Assembly: GCA_020832445.1 (NCBI GenBank)
Contig: JAFIEO010000039.1
Location: 186,001-250,000 of the forward strand
DNA: 64,000 nt
Source: Paracoccaceae bacterium
GTDB taxonomy: Bacteria; Pseudomonadota; Alphaproteobacteria; Rhodobacterales; Rhodobacteraceae
Direction of reading: 5' to 3'
The translations under genes were made by a program, and so were the position numbers. Below the pieces are notes generated by a model. The model saw only the letters and a program-made list of their open reading frames with translations. It did not search any database and was not told where the DNA came from. Below are positions 18,541 to 27,050 of this stretch, one piece after another; within the stretch, counting starts at the first letter, position 1; each line of letters starts with the position of its first letter.

Positions 18541-19004
18541 GTGGCGGCCTTGCCGGGCTTGAAGGGGGCCATGCCCGCGCGGGCCAGTTCATCCGCACGT
18601 TCGTTTTCGGGGTGGCCCGCATGGCCCTTGACCCATTTCCATGTGACGCTGTGGCGCGCTTGTGCGTCATCCAGCCGTTGCCACAGTTCCGCGTTCTTGA
18701 CGGGCTTGCGGTCTGCGGTGCGCCAGCCGTTGCGTTTCCAGCCGTGAATCCAGCTGGTGACGCCGTTTTTGACATAGGCGCTGTCGGTGACAATCGTGAC
18801 GGTGCTGGGGCGACCCAGTACCTCTAGTGCGGAAATGGCGGCCATCAGTTCCATGCGGTTGTTGGTTGTGTCGCCTTCGCCGCCGGATAGTTCGCGTTCC
18901 TTGATGATGGTTTCACCCTGATAGGCGCGCAGTAACACCCCCCAGCCACCGGGGCCGGGATTGCCCGAACACGCGCCATCGGTATAGGCTACAAGTTCCG
19001 TCAT
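18537..19004 (-). CDS. rnhA: Ribonuclease HI
   Basis: Degrades the RNA strand of RNA:DNA hybrids. The 155-residue protein carries the catalytic carboxylates Asp9 ([17 protein letters not shown]), Glu52 (NNRMELMAA), Asp74 (IVTDSAYV) and a late Asp in [10 protein letters not shown], as well as the basic handle W[15 protein letters not shown]. It starts inside the stop of the upstream glutathione transferase gene (ATGA) and its stop overlaps the TRIC gene start, so it is tightly coupled in the ispH operon. Confidence 0.96.
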   Translation of the reverse strand: MTELVAYTDGACSGNPGPGGWGVLLRAYQGETIIKERELSGGEGDTTNNRMELMAAISALEVLGRPSTVTIVTDSAYVKNGVTSWIHGWKRNGWRTADRKPVKNAELWQRLDDAQARHSVTWKWVKGHAGHPENERADELARAGMAPFKPGKAAT

Positions 19005-19606
19005 GCCAGCCCCTCGAACCCGTCAAGCTGCGTCATGCGTTCGATCCATGCGTTGACGGCCCCGAACCGCGCCATATCGAACCCGCCACGGCTGCCGGCT
19101 GTGTGCGTATAGGCAAACAGACAAATATCCGCGAGGGTGACAGTATCGCCCACCAGCCAGTCGCGCTTGGCCAGATGGGTATCCATGATCTGCAACAGAT
19201 CATGGCCGCGTTCCAGCAAGTCTGCCATGCGGTCCGGCGTGGCCAGTGCGCGCCGGTGCGGGTAGCAGCGCAAGGACGCGCGCACGGTAATCACGCCCTC
19301 ATGCTGGTTTTGTTCCCAAAACATCCAGCCCAGCATCTGCGCGCGTGTCACCGCATCTTGTGGAATGAAACGGCTGCCTTCGCCCAGAAAGCACAGGATC
19401 GCGTTTGATTCCGGCAAAAGCGTGCCATCCTTCAGCATCAGCACAGGGGCCTTGCCGAAGGGCAGGCGGTGTTCGAGTTTGGCCTGCGCCAGCGCATCGG
19501 ACTGGTCTTCTACATCGATGAGTGTGACATCATCGCGCCCCAGAAGCGCCAGCAGCAGGCGCACCTTATAGCTGTTGCCGGATGAGGGCATGGAATAAAG
19601 GATCAT
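19001..19606 (-). CDS. Glutathione S-transferase family protein
   Basis: A 201-residue protein with a thioredoxin-like N-terminal domain ([48 protein letters not shown]) and an all-helical C-terminal domain ([21 protein letters not shown]). The N-terminal Ser pair is the likely glutathione-activating site. The true start is at 19606. The frame stays open further upstream, but that part overlaps the DUF3429 gene and has no similarity. Substrate unknown. Confidence 0.88.
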   Translation of the reverse strand: MILYSMPSSGNSYKVRLLLALLGRDDVTLIDVEDQSDALAQAKLEHRLPFGKAPVLMLKDGTLLPESNAILCFLGEGSRFIPQDAVTRAQMLGWMFWEQNQHEGVITVRASLRCYPHRRALATPDRMADLLERGHDLLQIMDTHLAKRDWLVGDTVTLADICLFAYTHTAGSRGGFDMARFGAVNAWIERMTQLDGFEGLA

Positions 19607-19644
19607 AGGTGCGGTATCCTGAAAAGCGGCGTTTCGCGGACGTC

Positions 19645-20097
19645 TTAGCCCAACCAAAGGCCCAAGGCCAGACAGGCCACGACGCCCGATGTCAAAATCA
19701 GGCGCAGGCGCATCCACCAGCGCGGGGTCAGCCCCCAAAGTGCGAAGCGAAAGTCAATGACCAGCAGCACGACAAAGCCGGTGATCAATGCGTTCAGCGA
19801 CTGCGCGACCGGGCCGCCCACAAAAAAGAACGCCCACAAGGCAGGCGCAACCGAGAGCACATAGCCTTGCCAACTGCTGCCGCGTCCGCGCGCGGCAAAC
19901 CCCCACAGCACGCCGGACATGAAGCATAATATCACCACGCCATAACCGGTCAGAACCGCATGGCCGGAAAATCGCGGGCCAATCAGGGCGCGTGTCGCAT
20001 CCGCCAATGCGGGCGACAGCAAGGTTATCACCCCCCAAAGGAACGGGATCAGCCCCGCAAGGCCAAGATACAGGGCAGGGCGGGGGATTGTGCTCAT
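19645..20097 (-). CDS. DUF3429-family membrane protein
   Basis: A 150-residue protein with about five hydrophobic segments beginning [21 protein letters not shown]. It looks like the DUF3429 family, common in alphaproteobacteria, based on the [15 protein letters not shown] opening and [18 protein letters not shown]. Its ATG overlaps the ispH stop (ATGA), and 38 bases separate its stop from the following GST start. No function is established. Confidence 0.75.
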   Translation of the reverse strand: MSTIPRPALYLGLAGLIPFLWGVITLLSPALADATRALIGPRFSGHAVLTGYGVVILCFMSGVLWGFAARGRGSSWQGYVLSVAPALWAFFFVGGPVAQSLNALITGFVVLLVIDFRFALWGLTPRWWMRLRLILTSGVVACLALGLWLG

Positions 20098-21047
20098 GCA
20101 GTTTCCCGCAACGCGCGGGGCACTTTGAATTCAACGCGCTCTTTTGCGGTTTCGACCAGTTCGACACTTAGATCAAACCGCGCGGCGAAGGCGTCAATCA
20201 CCTCATTCACCAGATCTTCCGGCGCCGATGCACCTGCCGTTATGCCCACGGCCTTTATGCCCGCCAGCGCGCGCCAGTCAATATCTGCGGCACGTTGCAC
20301 AAGCTGCGCATAGGCGCAGCCCTTGGCGCGGCCCACTTCGACCAGACGTTGCGAATTTGACGAATTGGGCGCACCAATTACCAAAAGCGCATCAATCTTG
20401 TTTGCAATTGCCTTGACCGCTTCCTGCCGGTTGGTGGTCGCATAGCAGATATCTTCCTTATGTGGCCCGATGATGGCGGGAAAACGGGCCTGTAGGGCGG
20501 CCACAATTCCGGCAGTATCATCAACCGACAAGGTGGTTTGCGTGATGAAAGCCAGCTTGTCGGGGTCGCGCACCTCCAGCTTCCCGACATCATCGACAGT
20601 CTCGACAAGCAACACTTCGCCTTCGGGCAACTGCCCCATTGTGCCAATGGTTTCGGGGTGGCCCTGATGGCCGATCATCACCATTTGCAGCCCGTTCGCG
20701 TGGTGGCGTTCCGCTTCGATATGCACTTTGCTGACCAGCGGGCAGGTCGCATCCAGATACAGCATCTGGCGGGCCTGCGCTTCTTCGGGGACGGATTTGG
20801 GCACACCATGCGCGGAAAAGATCACGGGCCGGTCGGTGGGGCAGTCGGCCAGTTCCTCGACAAAAACCGCACCTTTGGCGCGCAGCCCGTCCACCACATA
20901 TTTGTTGTGCACGATTTCATGACGCACATAGACGGGCGCGCCATATTTTTCCAGCGCCAGTTCCACGATTTTGATGGCGCGGTCCACACCTGCGCAAAAT
21001 CCGCGCGGTGCGGCCAGATAAAGGGTCAGGGCAGTTTTTTCAGTCAT
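20094..21047 (-). CDS. ispH: 4-hydroxy-3-methylbut-2-enyl diphosphate reductase
   Basis: Last enzyme of the MEP isoprenoid pathway, making IPP and DMAPP with a [4Fe-4S] cluster. The 317-residue protein holds the three cluster cysteines in [25 protein letters not shown] and [14 protein letters not shown], and the conserved E in [11 protein letters not shown]. The start at 21047 has AGGACCGCC just upstream. A much longer open frame upstream has no family similarity. It is the first gene of an operon with DUF3429, GST, rnhA and TRIC genes, all with short or overlapping junctions. Confidence 0.96.
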   Translation of the reverse strand: MTEKTALTLYLAAPRGFCAGVDRAIKIVELALEKYGAPVYVRHEIVHNKYVVDGLRAKGAVFVEELADCPTDRPVIFSAHGVPKSVPEEAQARQMLYLDATCPLVSKVHIEAERHHANGLQMVMIGHQGHPETIGTMGQLPEGEVLLVETVDDVGKLEVRDPDKLAFITQTTLSVDDTAGIVAALQARFPAIIGPHKEDICYATTNRQEAVKAIANKIDALLVIGAPNSSNSQRLVEVGRAKGCAYAQLVQRAADIDWRALAGIKAVGITAGASAPEDLVNEVIDAFAARFDLSVELVETAKERVEFKVPRALRETA

Positions 21048-21138
21048 GTCTGGCGGTCCTGTTGCTAGGTCCAGACCTAAACATTCATCCGCGCGGCGTC
21101 CAGTCAAATGGGCACCGCGCGGGCAGGGCAGGGTTGGT

Positions 21139-22380
21139 TCAGTTGCCCGATACGCAATCTGCAATGGATTGCGCGATGCCACGCATCACCGCCGGGTAAA
21201 GGTCCGCACCGGGTTCTTGCAGCACGCCCGCCGGGTCCAGTTCGGCGCCGACGCGCACGCTGGTTCCCTCGACCACAGTGTCGATATAGCGCGATGAATG
21301 GTTCACTTCCGGGAAGATGCACACGGCACCATCGTCGTGCAGTTGCGCGCGCAATTCGCTAAGGCGCTGCGCACCGGGGGCGGCTGCATCGCCCAGCGCG
21401 ATTGTGCCCGCGATGTTCAGCCCGAACTGGTTGGCCATATAGCCATAGGCATCATGGAACATGACCAGCGGGGCCGTGCCGACAGGTTCCAGAATTCCGG
21501 CCAGTTCATCCGCAAGCGCCGCAATCTCGGACTTAGCCGCATCGGCATTGGCAAGATAGATGTCCGCATGGTCGGGATCATGCTGTGCCAGTTCGGCGGC
21601 GATGACATCCAGCCAGATTTTGACATTTCCGGTGTTCATCCAAGCATGCGGATCACGGCCATCATGGCTGTGGCCGTGGTCGTCATGCCCATGTGCGTCA
21701 TCATCATGGCCGTGGCCGTGATCGTCATGCCCATGTGCGTCATCATCGTGGCTGTGGCCATGGTCGTCATGGCCATGCGCATCGTCATCATGGCCGTGCC
21801 CGTGGTCGTCGTGGCCATGCGCATCGTCATCATGGCTGTGCCCGTGGTCGTCATGCCCATGCGCGTCATCATCATGGCCGTGCCCGTGATCGTCATGCCC
21901 GTGCGCGTCATCATCGTGGCTGTGGCCGTGGTCTTCATGCCCATGCGCGTCATCATCGTGGCTATGCCCATGGTCGTCATGTCCGTGATCATCGTGGCCG
22001 TGATCATCGTGCCCATGGTCGTCATGATCATGGCCGTGACCATGCGCGAAGTCCTGCACCGCCAGACCATCTGCGTTCAGCAACGATACAATGTCCGCCT
22101 GCGTTTCAGTCCCGGCAAGGGCGCGGGCCAGCCATGGGGTCAGGTCTTCACCCACCCAGAAAATGACATCCGCATCAGCCAGCGCGCGCGCCTGAGAGGG
22201 GCGCAACTGAAAAGAATGCGGGTCACCGCCACGGTCCAGCAACAGATCAGCGCTGCCATGCCCACCCTGCACCATCGAAACAAGCGAATGCGTGATCGGA
22301 AAATCGGTGACAATCTTCAAATCATGGGCGGCAAGCGGTGTGGCCATCATGGCGCAGGCCAATGCGAGAGAGTGGCGCAT
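21139..22380 (-). CDS. znuA: Zinc ABC transporter substrate-binding protein with giant His/Asp loop
   Basis: Periplasmic zinc-binding component of ZnuABC. A signal peptide ([19 protein letters not shown]) precedes the cluster A-I fold. Zn-site candidates are His in [25 protein letters not shown] and the late NHSSRYIDT region. ZnuA normally carries a His-rich loop of 20-40 residues. Here it spans residues 113-240, about 128 residues built from a 14-residue [14 protein letters not shown]-type unit. The protein is 413 residues against a usual 310. It is divergent from zur-znuCB with a Zur-like box between, so zinc repression is expected. Confidence 0.95.
   Translation of the reverse strand: MRHSLALACAMMATPLAAHDLKIVTDFPITHSLVSMVQGGHGSADLLLDRGGDPHSFQLRPSQARALADADVIFWVGEDLTPWLARALAGTETQADIVSLLNADGLAVQDFAHGHGHDHDDHGHDDHGHDDHGHDDHGHSHDDDAHGHEDHGHSHDDDAHGHDDHGHGHDDDAHGHDDHGHSHDDDAHGHDDHGHGHDDDAHGHDDHGHSHDDDAHGHDDHGHGHDDDAHGHDDHGHSHDGRDPHAWMNTGNVKIWLDVIAAELAQHDPDHADIYLANADAAKSEIAALADELAGILEPVGTAPLVMFHDAYGYMANQFGLNIAGTIALGDAAAPGAQRLSELRAQLHDDGAVCIFPEVNHSSRYIDTVVEGTSVRVGAELDPAGVLQEPGADLYPAVMRGIAQSIADCVSGN
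21661..22044 (-). repeat. 42-bp tandem repeats coding the ZnuA His loop
   Basis: The loop is encoded by imperfect tandem copies of a 42-bp unit (14 codons, HDDHG[HS/HG]HDDDAHG), alternating S and G, preceded by shorter HDDHG repeats. The repeat keeps frame throughout and is within the znuA gene. Copy number probably varies by slippage. Confidence 0.9.
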
Positions 22381-22420
22381 CGTGATCTCCTTGTGTTATG
22401 GTATTTTAGTACATATCTTA

Positions 22421-22435
22421 TGTTATATCATAACA
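22421..22435. promoter_or_regulatory. Zur-like palindromic operator
   Basis: TGTTATATCATAACA is a perfect 6-3-6 palindrome lying between the divergent znuA (start 22380) and zur (start 22451). A related half-site, TGTTATGGTAT, occurs at 22393-22403. AT-rich palindromes of this form are typical Fur/Zur-family operators. Position suggests simultaneous control of both transcripts. Confidence 0.75.
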
Positions 22436-22450
22436 GTCAAGGCGCTTGGA

Positions 22451-22969
22451 ATGGCAGACAGCCCTGAATCACAGTCATTTTGTTGCCCCGACCATAGCGG
22501 GCATGCCCCTGCACAGGCGATTCTGGCGCAGGCGGAATCACGTGTGAAGTCGCACGGATTGCGGCTGACCCCGGTGCGCAGACGCACGCTGGAGATTTTG
22601 TTGCAGGCACATGGTGCGCTGGGGGCCTATGACGTTCTGGAACAACTGGCCGCTGACGGGTTTGGCGCGCAACCGCCCGTGGCCTACAGGGCGCTGAATT
22701 TTCTGGTCGAAAACGGCCTTGCACATCGTATCCGGCGGTTAAACGCCTTCACCGCCTGCGCCCATCCCGGCCATGACCACCGCGCCGCGTTTCTGATATG
22801 CGAGACCTGCGAAAGCGTGACCGAAGCCCCAAGCGATGCGGTTGGGGCCGCCTTGGGTGTGGCGGCGCAGGATATGGGTTTTGCCCTGTCGCGCGCCACC
22901 ATCGAGGCCGTGGGGCAATGCCGCGACTGCATTGCGCGCGAAACTGCTGACCAAAGGACCATTGCGTGA
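22451..22969 (+). CDS. zur: Fur-family zinc uptake regulator
   Basis: A 172-residue Fur/Zur repressor. The winged helix reads HGLRLTPVRRRTLEILLQAHGALGAYDVLEQL and VAYRALNFLVENGLAHRI. The metal sites are in the dimerisation domain: AHPGHDHRAAFLICETC (CxxC) and the late CRDCIA (second CxxC of the structural zinc). Its C-terminus and context with znuABC favour Zur over Fur. The start at 22451 is only 15 bases from the palindromic box, consistent with autoregulation. The znuC GTG overlaps its stop. Confidence 0.93.
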   Translation: MADSPESQSFCCPDHSGHAPAQAILAQAESRVKSHGLRLTPVRRRTLEILLQAHGALGAYDVLEQLAADGFGAQPPVAYRALNFLVENGLAHRIRRLNAFTACAHPGHDHRAAFLICETCESVTEAPSDAVGAALGVAAQDMGFALSRATIEAVGQCRDCIARETADQRTIA

Positions 22970-23712
22970 CATTGATACAGGCAAGCGGCGTTTGCGTGCA
23001 TTATGGCGGGCGGCGGGCGCTGTTCGACATTGATTTCAGCATAGCCAAGGGTGAAATCGTTACAATCGTCGGGCCGAACGGGTCGGGCAAGACAACCATG
23101 CTGCGCGCGCTTCTGGGGGTGGTTGCGCCCAGTCGGGGATCGGTCACGCGCAAAGCTGGCTTGCAGGTTGGCTACGTTCCGCAGCATTTGCACATTGATC
23201 CAGGCCTGCCATTGCCGGTGCGGCGGTTTCTGTCCTTGCCGACACGGCGCAGCGCGGCCCAGATTGCCGCAGTGCTGGATCGTGTGGGCGTGCCGGATGT
23301 GGCAGCGCAGAATATGACGACCCTGTCGGGCGGCCAGTTCCAGCGCGTGCTTCTGGCACGCGCGCTTCTGATGCAGCCCGACATTCTGATGCTGGATGAA
23401 CCGACCGCAGGTCTGGACCAGCCCGGCGTTGCCAGTTTCTATCGCCTGATTGAAGATGTGCGCCGTGACACGGGCTGTGCGGTATTGTCTGTCAGCCATG
23501 ACCTGCATGTTGTCATGAGCGCGTCTGACAGGGTGGTGTGCATCAACGGGCATATCTGCTGCGAAGGGACGCCAAATGTCGTGCGCGCGGCCCCCGAATA
23601 CCGTGCCCTGTTCGGAATGGGCACAGGCGGCGCGCTGGCCTTGTTCCAGCACCAGCATGACCATGATCACGAACACGAACATCACAAGGAAGATGCCCCC
23701 CATGCTGGATGA
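22966..23712 (+). CDS. znuC: Zinc ABC transporter ATP-binding protein
   Basis: ATPase of the zinc importer, 248 residues. Walker A is VGPNGSGKTT, the signature LSGGQFQRVLLARAL, Walker B ILMLDEPTAGLDQ, and the switch His lies in SVSHDLHVV. It starts with GTG overlapping the zur stop (GTGA). The C-terminal tail is His/Glu/Asp-rich (HQHDHDHEHEHHKED), a cytosolic metal-buffering echo of the ZnuA loop. Confidence 0.95.
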   Translation: MTLIQASGVCVHYGGRRALFDIDFSIAKGEIVTIVGPNGSGKTTMLRALLGVVAPSRGSVTRKAGLQVGYVPQHLHIDPGLPLPVRRFLSLPTRRSAAQIAAVLDRVGVPDVAAQNMTTLSGGQFQRVLLARALLMQPDILMLDEPTAGLDQPGVASFYRLIEDVRRDTGCAVLSVSHDLHVVMSASDRVVCINGHICCEGTPNVVRAAPEYRALFGMGTGGALALFQHQHDHDHEHEHHKEDAPHAG

Positions 23713-24505
23713 TTTCATGATGCGGGCGTTGTTGGCGGGTCTGGCGGTGGCGCTGGCAACCGGGCCGTTGGGGTGTTTCGTGGTGTGGCGGCGCATGGCC
23801 TATTTCGGCGATGCCACATCGCATGCCGCCATTCTGGGGGTCGCGCTGGCGCTTGGGTTCCAGATCAGCATATTTGTGGGCACATTGGTGGTGGCCCTTC
23901 TGATGGCGATGATTGTGTCGGTGATGGCGGGTCGCGGCTGGGCCATGGACACCACGCTGGGGGTGCTGGCGCATTCCGCGCTGGCCTTCGGTTTGGTGGC
24001 GGTGTCTTTTTTGCCTGCCGTGCGGGTTGACCTGACCGCTTATCTGTTTGGCGATATTCTGGCCGTGTCGCGCATGGATCTGGCCATTATTGTGGCAGGC
24101 TCGGCGCTGGTTCTGGGGTTGATCCTTTGGCGGTGGTCAGCCCTGCTGACCGCCACGTTGAACGAGGATCTGGCCCATGCATCCGGCCTTAGTCCCGCGC
24201 GCGAACGCATGGTGCTGACGCTGTCGCTGGCTGTGGTGGTGGCGGTGGCGCTGAAAATCGTGGGGGCCTTGCTGATTGCGGCCATGTTGATTGTGCCCGC
24301 CGCCGCGGCGCGCAATCTGGCGCGCACGCCCGAAGTGATGGCGCTATGCGCTGTTGCGATCGGGGGCTTTTCGGTGTGGGGGGGGTTGCAACTGTCGCTG
24401 TGGCAGGACACGCCGTCAGGCCCGTCGATTGTTGTGGTGGCGGCGCTGATATTTTCGCTGTTCACCTTCGCGGCGGCACTGGTTCAGAAACGGCCCGGAC
24501 GGTAG
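23702..24505 (+). CDS. znuB: Zinc ABC transporter permease
   Basis: Inner-membrane permease of the zinc importer, 267 residues with about eight membrane helices (ABC-3 family). It starts MLDDFMMRALLAGLAVALATGPLGCFVVWRRMAYFGDATSH, the family's typical beginning, and has KIVGALLIAAMLIVPAAAARNLA, the conserved late helix. It overlaps znuC by 11 bases. The 3' end overlaps the convergent dadA-like gene by about 22 bases. Confidence 0.95.
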   Translation: MLDDFMMRALLAGLAVALATGPLGCFVVWRRMAYFGDATSHAAILGVALALGFQISIFVGTLVVALLMAMIVSVMAGRGWAMDTTLGVLAHSALAFGLVAVSFLPAVRVDLTAYLFGDILAVSRMDLAIIVAGSALVLGLILWRWSALLTATLNEDLAHASGLSPARERMVLTLSLAVVVAVALKIVGALLIAAMLIVPAAAARNLARTPEVMALCAVAIGGFSVWGGLQLSLWQDTPSGPSIVVVAALIFSLFTFAAALVQKRPGR

Positions 24506-25737
24506 GGCCCAATATCCAGCGCAGGCATGCGCCCTGCCACCAGATCCGCGACAATCTGTGCAGTGACCGGCGCCAGCGTCAGGCCCAGATGCCCGTGCCC
24601 ATAGGCATGGATCACATCCGCGCCCTGCGCTGACGGCCCAATAACTGGGCGCGAATCCGGCAGGGACGGGCGGCACCCCATCCAGCGCCGGTCAGGTTCG
24701 GGCAGGTCGGGAAATATGGCACGCGCGCCGCGTTCCATCACGGCCCATCGGTTTGGCGCGGCAGGCGCGTCCCGCCCGCCCAATTCAACCGTGCCTGCAA
24801 CGCGCAGCCGCCCTGCCATGGGGCAGAAATAGAACCCCCGCGACACAGGCGTCATCTGGCGGGTCAGGGGCTGGTCGGCCATGTCATATTCCAGATGATA
24901 GCCGCGTTCGGTGTCCAGCGGCACCTTGTCGCCCGCCTGCCGCGCCAGATCGCGCGACCATGCGCCCGCCGCCAGAATGACCTTGCTTGTGCGCAGGCGA
25001 ATACCGGCGCCTGTCAGGGTGACATGCCCGTGCCCGTCGCGGGCCAGTCCGGTGATGCGCGCGGGGATATGGCGCACACCTGCACCCGCGACCGCCGCGC
25101 GCAACAGGCGCAGCATGGCGCGCGGGTCATGCAGGGTGACCGTATTGGGAAAAAACGCTGCACCATGCCCGACATGCGCGGGCAGGCCAGGTTCAAGCTG
25201 GCCCAGTTCCGCGCGCGAGATGATGTCGACAGTGACGCCCAAAGCGCGCGGCAGGGTGAAATCGGCACTGCGCTGGTCGCTGGCGGTTTCAAACAGATAC
25301 AGCGAGCCTTGGGGCTTCAGCAACGCCGTCCCCCCGATCTGGCTGGCAAACGCGCGCCATGCGGCAGGGGTAGGGGCCAGCAATGCGGCAATGGCGCGCG
25401 CGTTTTGTTCTGCGCGCGCAGGCAGGCATTCGCGCGTGAACCGCAGCAACCATGGGGCAAGCGTGAAAATGGCGGCTTTACGGATGGAGAGCGGGCTGTC
25501 GCGGTCAAACAGCAGCGAAGGCAGGTTGCGCAGCACATCCGGCGTGCCCACCGGCATGACCGCGTAATCTGCAATCACACCGGCATTGCCATAGGATGCA
25601 CCCGTTTCATCATCCTCGGGGGCCAGTATCGTGACCTCATGGCCCTGATCCGCCAGCCGCAGCGCAATGGACAACCCCACGATGCCTGCACCGATGATGG
25701 CAATTTCGCTACTTTCCGGACGGAGTTGGTCTGGCAT
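24484..25737 (-). CDS. dadA: FAD-dependent D-amino-acid dehydrogenase-like oxidoreductase
   Basis: A 417-residue DAO-family flavoprotein, most like DadA, which oxidises D-amino acids to 2-oxoacids and feeds electrons to the respiratory chain. The N-terminal dinucleotide fold reads IAIIGAGIVGLSIALRLADQGHEV. The C-terminal FAD-contact region is GCRPSLPDSRPVIGPS ... YGHGHLGLTLAPVTAQ, typical of DadA. The start is the ATG at 25737 (MPDQLRPESSEIAIIGAG). The long open frame upstream is an artefact of GC-rich sequence. No partner gene such as a racemase is adjacent, so the substrate is inferred. Confidence 0.85.
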   Translation of the reverse strand: MPDQLRPESSEIAIIGAGIVGLSIALRLADQGHEVTILAPEDDETGASYGNAGVIADYAVMPVGTPDVLRNLPSLLFDRDSPLSIRKAAIFTLAPWLLRFTRECLPARAEQNARAIAALLAPTPAAWRAFASQIGGTALLKPQGSLYLFETASDQRSADFTLPRALGVTVDIISRAELGQLEPGLPAHVGHGAAFFPNTVTLHDPRAMLRLLRAAVAGAGVRHIPARITGLARDGHGHVTLTGAGIRLRTSKVILAAGAWSRDLARQAGDKVPLDTERGYHLEYDMADQPLTRQMTPVSRGFYFCPMAGRLRVAGTVELGGRDAPAAPNRWAVMERGARAIFPDLPEPDRRWMGCRPSLPDSRPVIGPSAQGADVIHAYGHGHLGLTLAPVTAQIVADLVAGRMPALDIGPYRPGRF

Positions 25738-26117
25738 GATTTGGCAGGGCCTGAAAGAAAGGATACACCCGTTTGTGGCGCGCTCGGCAGACGGATGCAA
25801 GATGCTGTAAAGCGGTTTGTGGTGTGGTCGTATCGGGCTGGGGCGTTTCGTGCGGGGGAGTATTGGCCTTTTGCGGTCAGTGGGAATGCCCAAGGCGCGG
25901 AGCAAAGGCCGAAGGCCGCCGCGCCATCGGCGGGCCGTCCCGCGGCCTGCCGATTTTGCTGATGGCGGGCCAAGCCTTTGAAGTAAGGATATGCAGCCCG
26001 CATAAACTGCATTCTTATAATGTCGGATCGGCAGACCCCGGCCCACCGATGGCGCGGGCTTAGTCCCCGCGCGAATGACCGCTTCAGGCCAGAATCCGAC
26101 CACAGGGGCAGCAGCCG
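25738..26117. other. 380-base intergenic stretch with GC-rich palindromic block
   Basis: There is no convincing gene here. Around 25890-25960 lies a very GC-rich block with overlapping inverted repeats (GGCCGAAGGCC; GGCGGGCC with its inverse). At 25850-25862 is GCGGGGGAGTATT, which resembles a shorter copy of the CCCCGAGTATT element at 40150. It probably contains the dadA promoter and repetitive intergenic DNA. Confidence 0.45.
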
Positions 26118-27050
26118 TCAATACCCGCGGCCGCGATCCACCATATGCAGAAATGGCAGCCCCTGTTCCCCCAGCGCTATATTGTCTGCAATCACCTGTG
26201 CTGCGGTGCGCGCGCGTGTTGTGGCTGCAATATGCGGGGTCACGGTGACGCGCGGATGCGCCCAGAACGGATGGTCCGCAGGCAGGGGTTCGGTGCGGAA
26301 CACATCCAGTGTCGCGTGACCGATTTGCCCACTGACCAATGCCGCAATCAGGGCCGCATCATCCACCAGCCCCCCGCGACCGGGATTGATAAGCGCCGCC
26401 CCTTTGGGCAGCAGCGCCAATGTGCGCGCGTTCAGCAGATTTTCGGTGCCTGCGGTCAGCGGCAGCAGGGTTACCAGAATTTCTGCATGGGACAGGCAGG
26501 CATCCAGACCGTCCTGCCCGTGATGGCAGTGCATCCCGGGAACCGATTTTGCGCTGCGCGCCCAGCCATGCAGGTCAAACCCGAAACCCGCCAGCGCTTG
26601 GGCAACTGCTTGCCCCAATGCCCCCAGTCCCAGAATGCCAACTTTGCGTTCCTGCGCCAGCGGGGGTTCCACTGCGTTCCAGTCGCCGGGGCGGGCATGG
26701 ATATGGGTGTCCATTCCCAGATGATAGCGCAGCACATGGCCGCAGACATATTCGACCATACCTTGGGTCAGCGACGGGTCGACCATGCGGCAAAGTGGCT
26801 GTGTCAGGGTGGGGTTGCTCACGATCCTCTCAACCCCCGCCCAAAGGTTCAGAACGGCCTTGCAGCGCGTGTAGGGGGTGAAGTCCTGCACATCACTTGA
26901 GGGGGCATAGATGATGTAATCGACAGATTCAGGTGCGGCGTCGGTCACAAGCCGGGCATCAAGCCCCTGCTTGTCCATCGCCTGCATCAGGGGCGTCCGG
27001 TACTCTTCATACATCTGCGGCCCTGCGGCAAACAAAACAATCGCTGTCAT
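26118..27050 (-). CDS. ghrA: Glyoxylate/hydroxypyruvate reductase A-like D-2-hydroxyacid dehydrogenase
   Basis: A 310-residue NAD(P)H-dependent 2-hydroxyacid dehydrogenase. The Rossmann motif is VGILGLGALGQAVAQALAGFGFDLHGWARS; the catalytic Arg is in INPGRGGLVDD, the Glu in FRTEPLPADHPFW, and the His in VTVTPHIAATT. It matches the GhrA subgroup, which reduces glyoxylate and hydroxypyruvate. Its start overlaps the rodA stop (ATGA), so it ends the mre-rod operon, although its metabolic job seems unrelated to cell shape. Confidence 0.88.
   Translation of the reverse strand: MTAIVLFAAGPQMYEEYRTPLMQAMDKQGLDARLVTDAAPESVDYIIYAPSSDVQDFTPYTRCKAVLNLWAGVERIVSNPTLTQPLCRMVDPSLTQGMVEYVCGHVLRYHLGMDTHIHARPGDWNAVEPPLAQERKVGILGLGALGQAVAQALAGFGFDLHGWARSAKSVPGMHCHHGQDGLDACLSHAEILVTLLPLTAGTENLLNARTLALLPKGAALINPGRGGLVDDAALIAALVSGQIGHATLDVFRTEPLPADHPFWAHPRVTVTPHIAATTRARTAAQVIADNIALGEQGLPFLHMVDRGRGY

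Noticed and set aside
21661-22044. Regular direct repeats resembling a CRISPR array
   Set aside because: Units are contiguous 42-bp codon repeats in frame with znuA and have no variable spacers.
24485-26121. Extended 545-residue version of the D-amino-acid dehydrogenase
   Set aside because: The extra N-terminal part is Arg/Ala/Pro-rich translation of a palindromic intergenic block; the FAD fold begins a few residues after the ATG at 25737.
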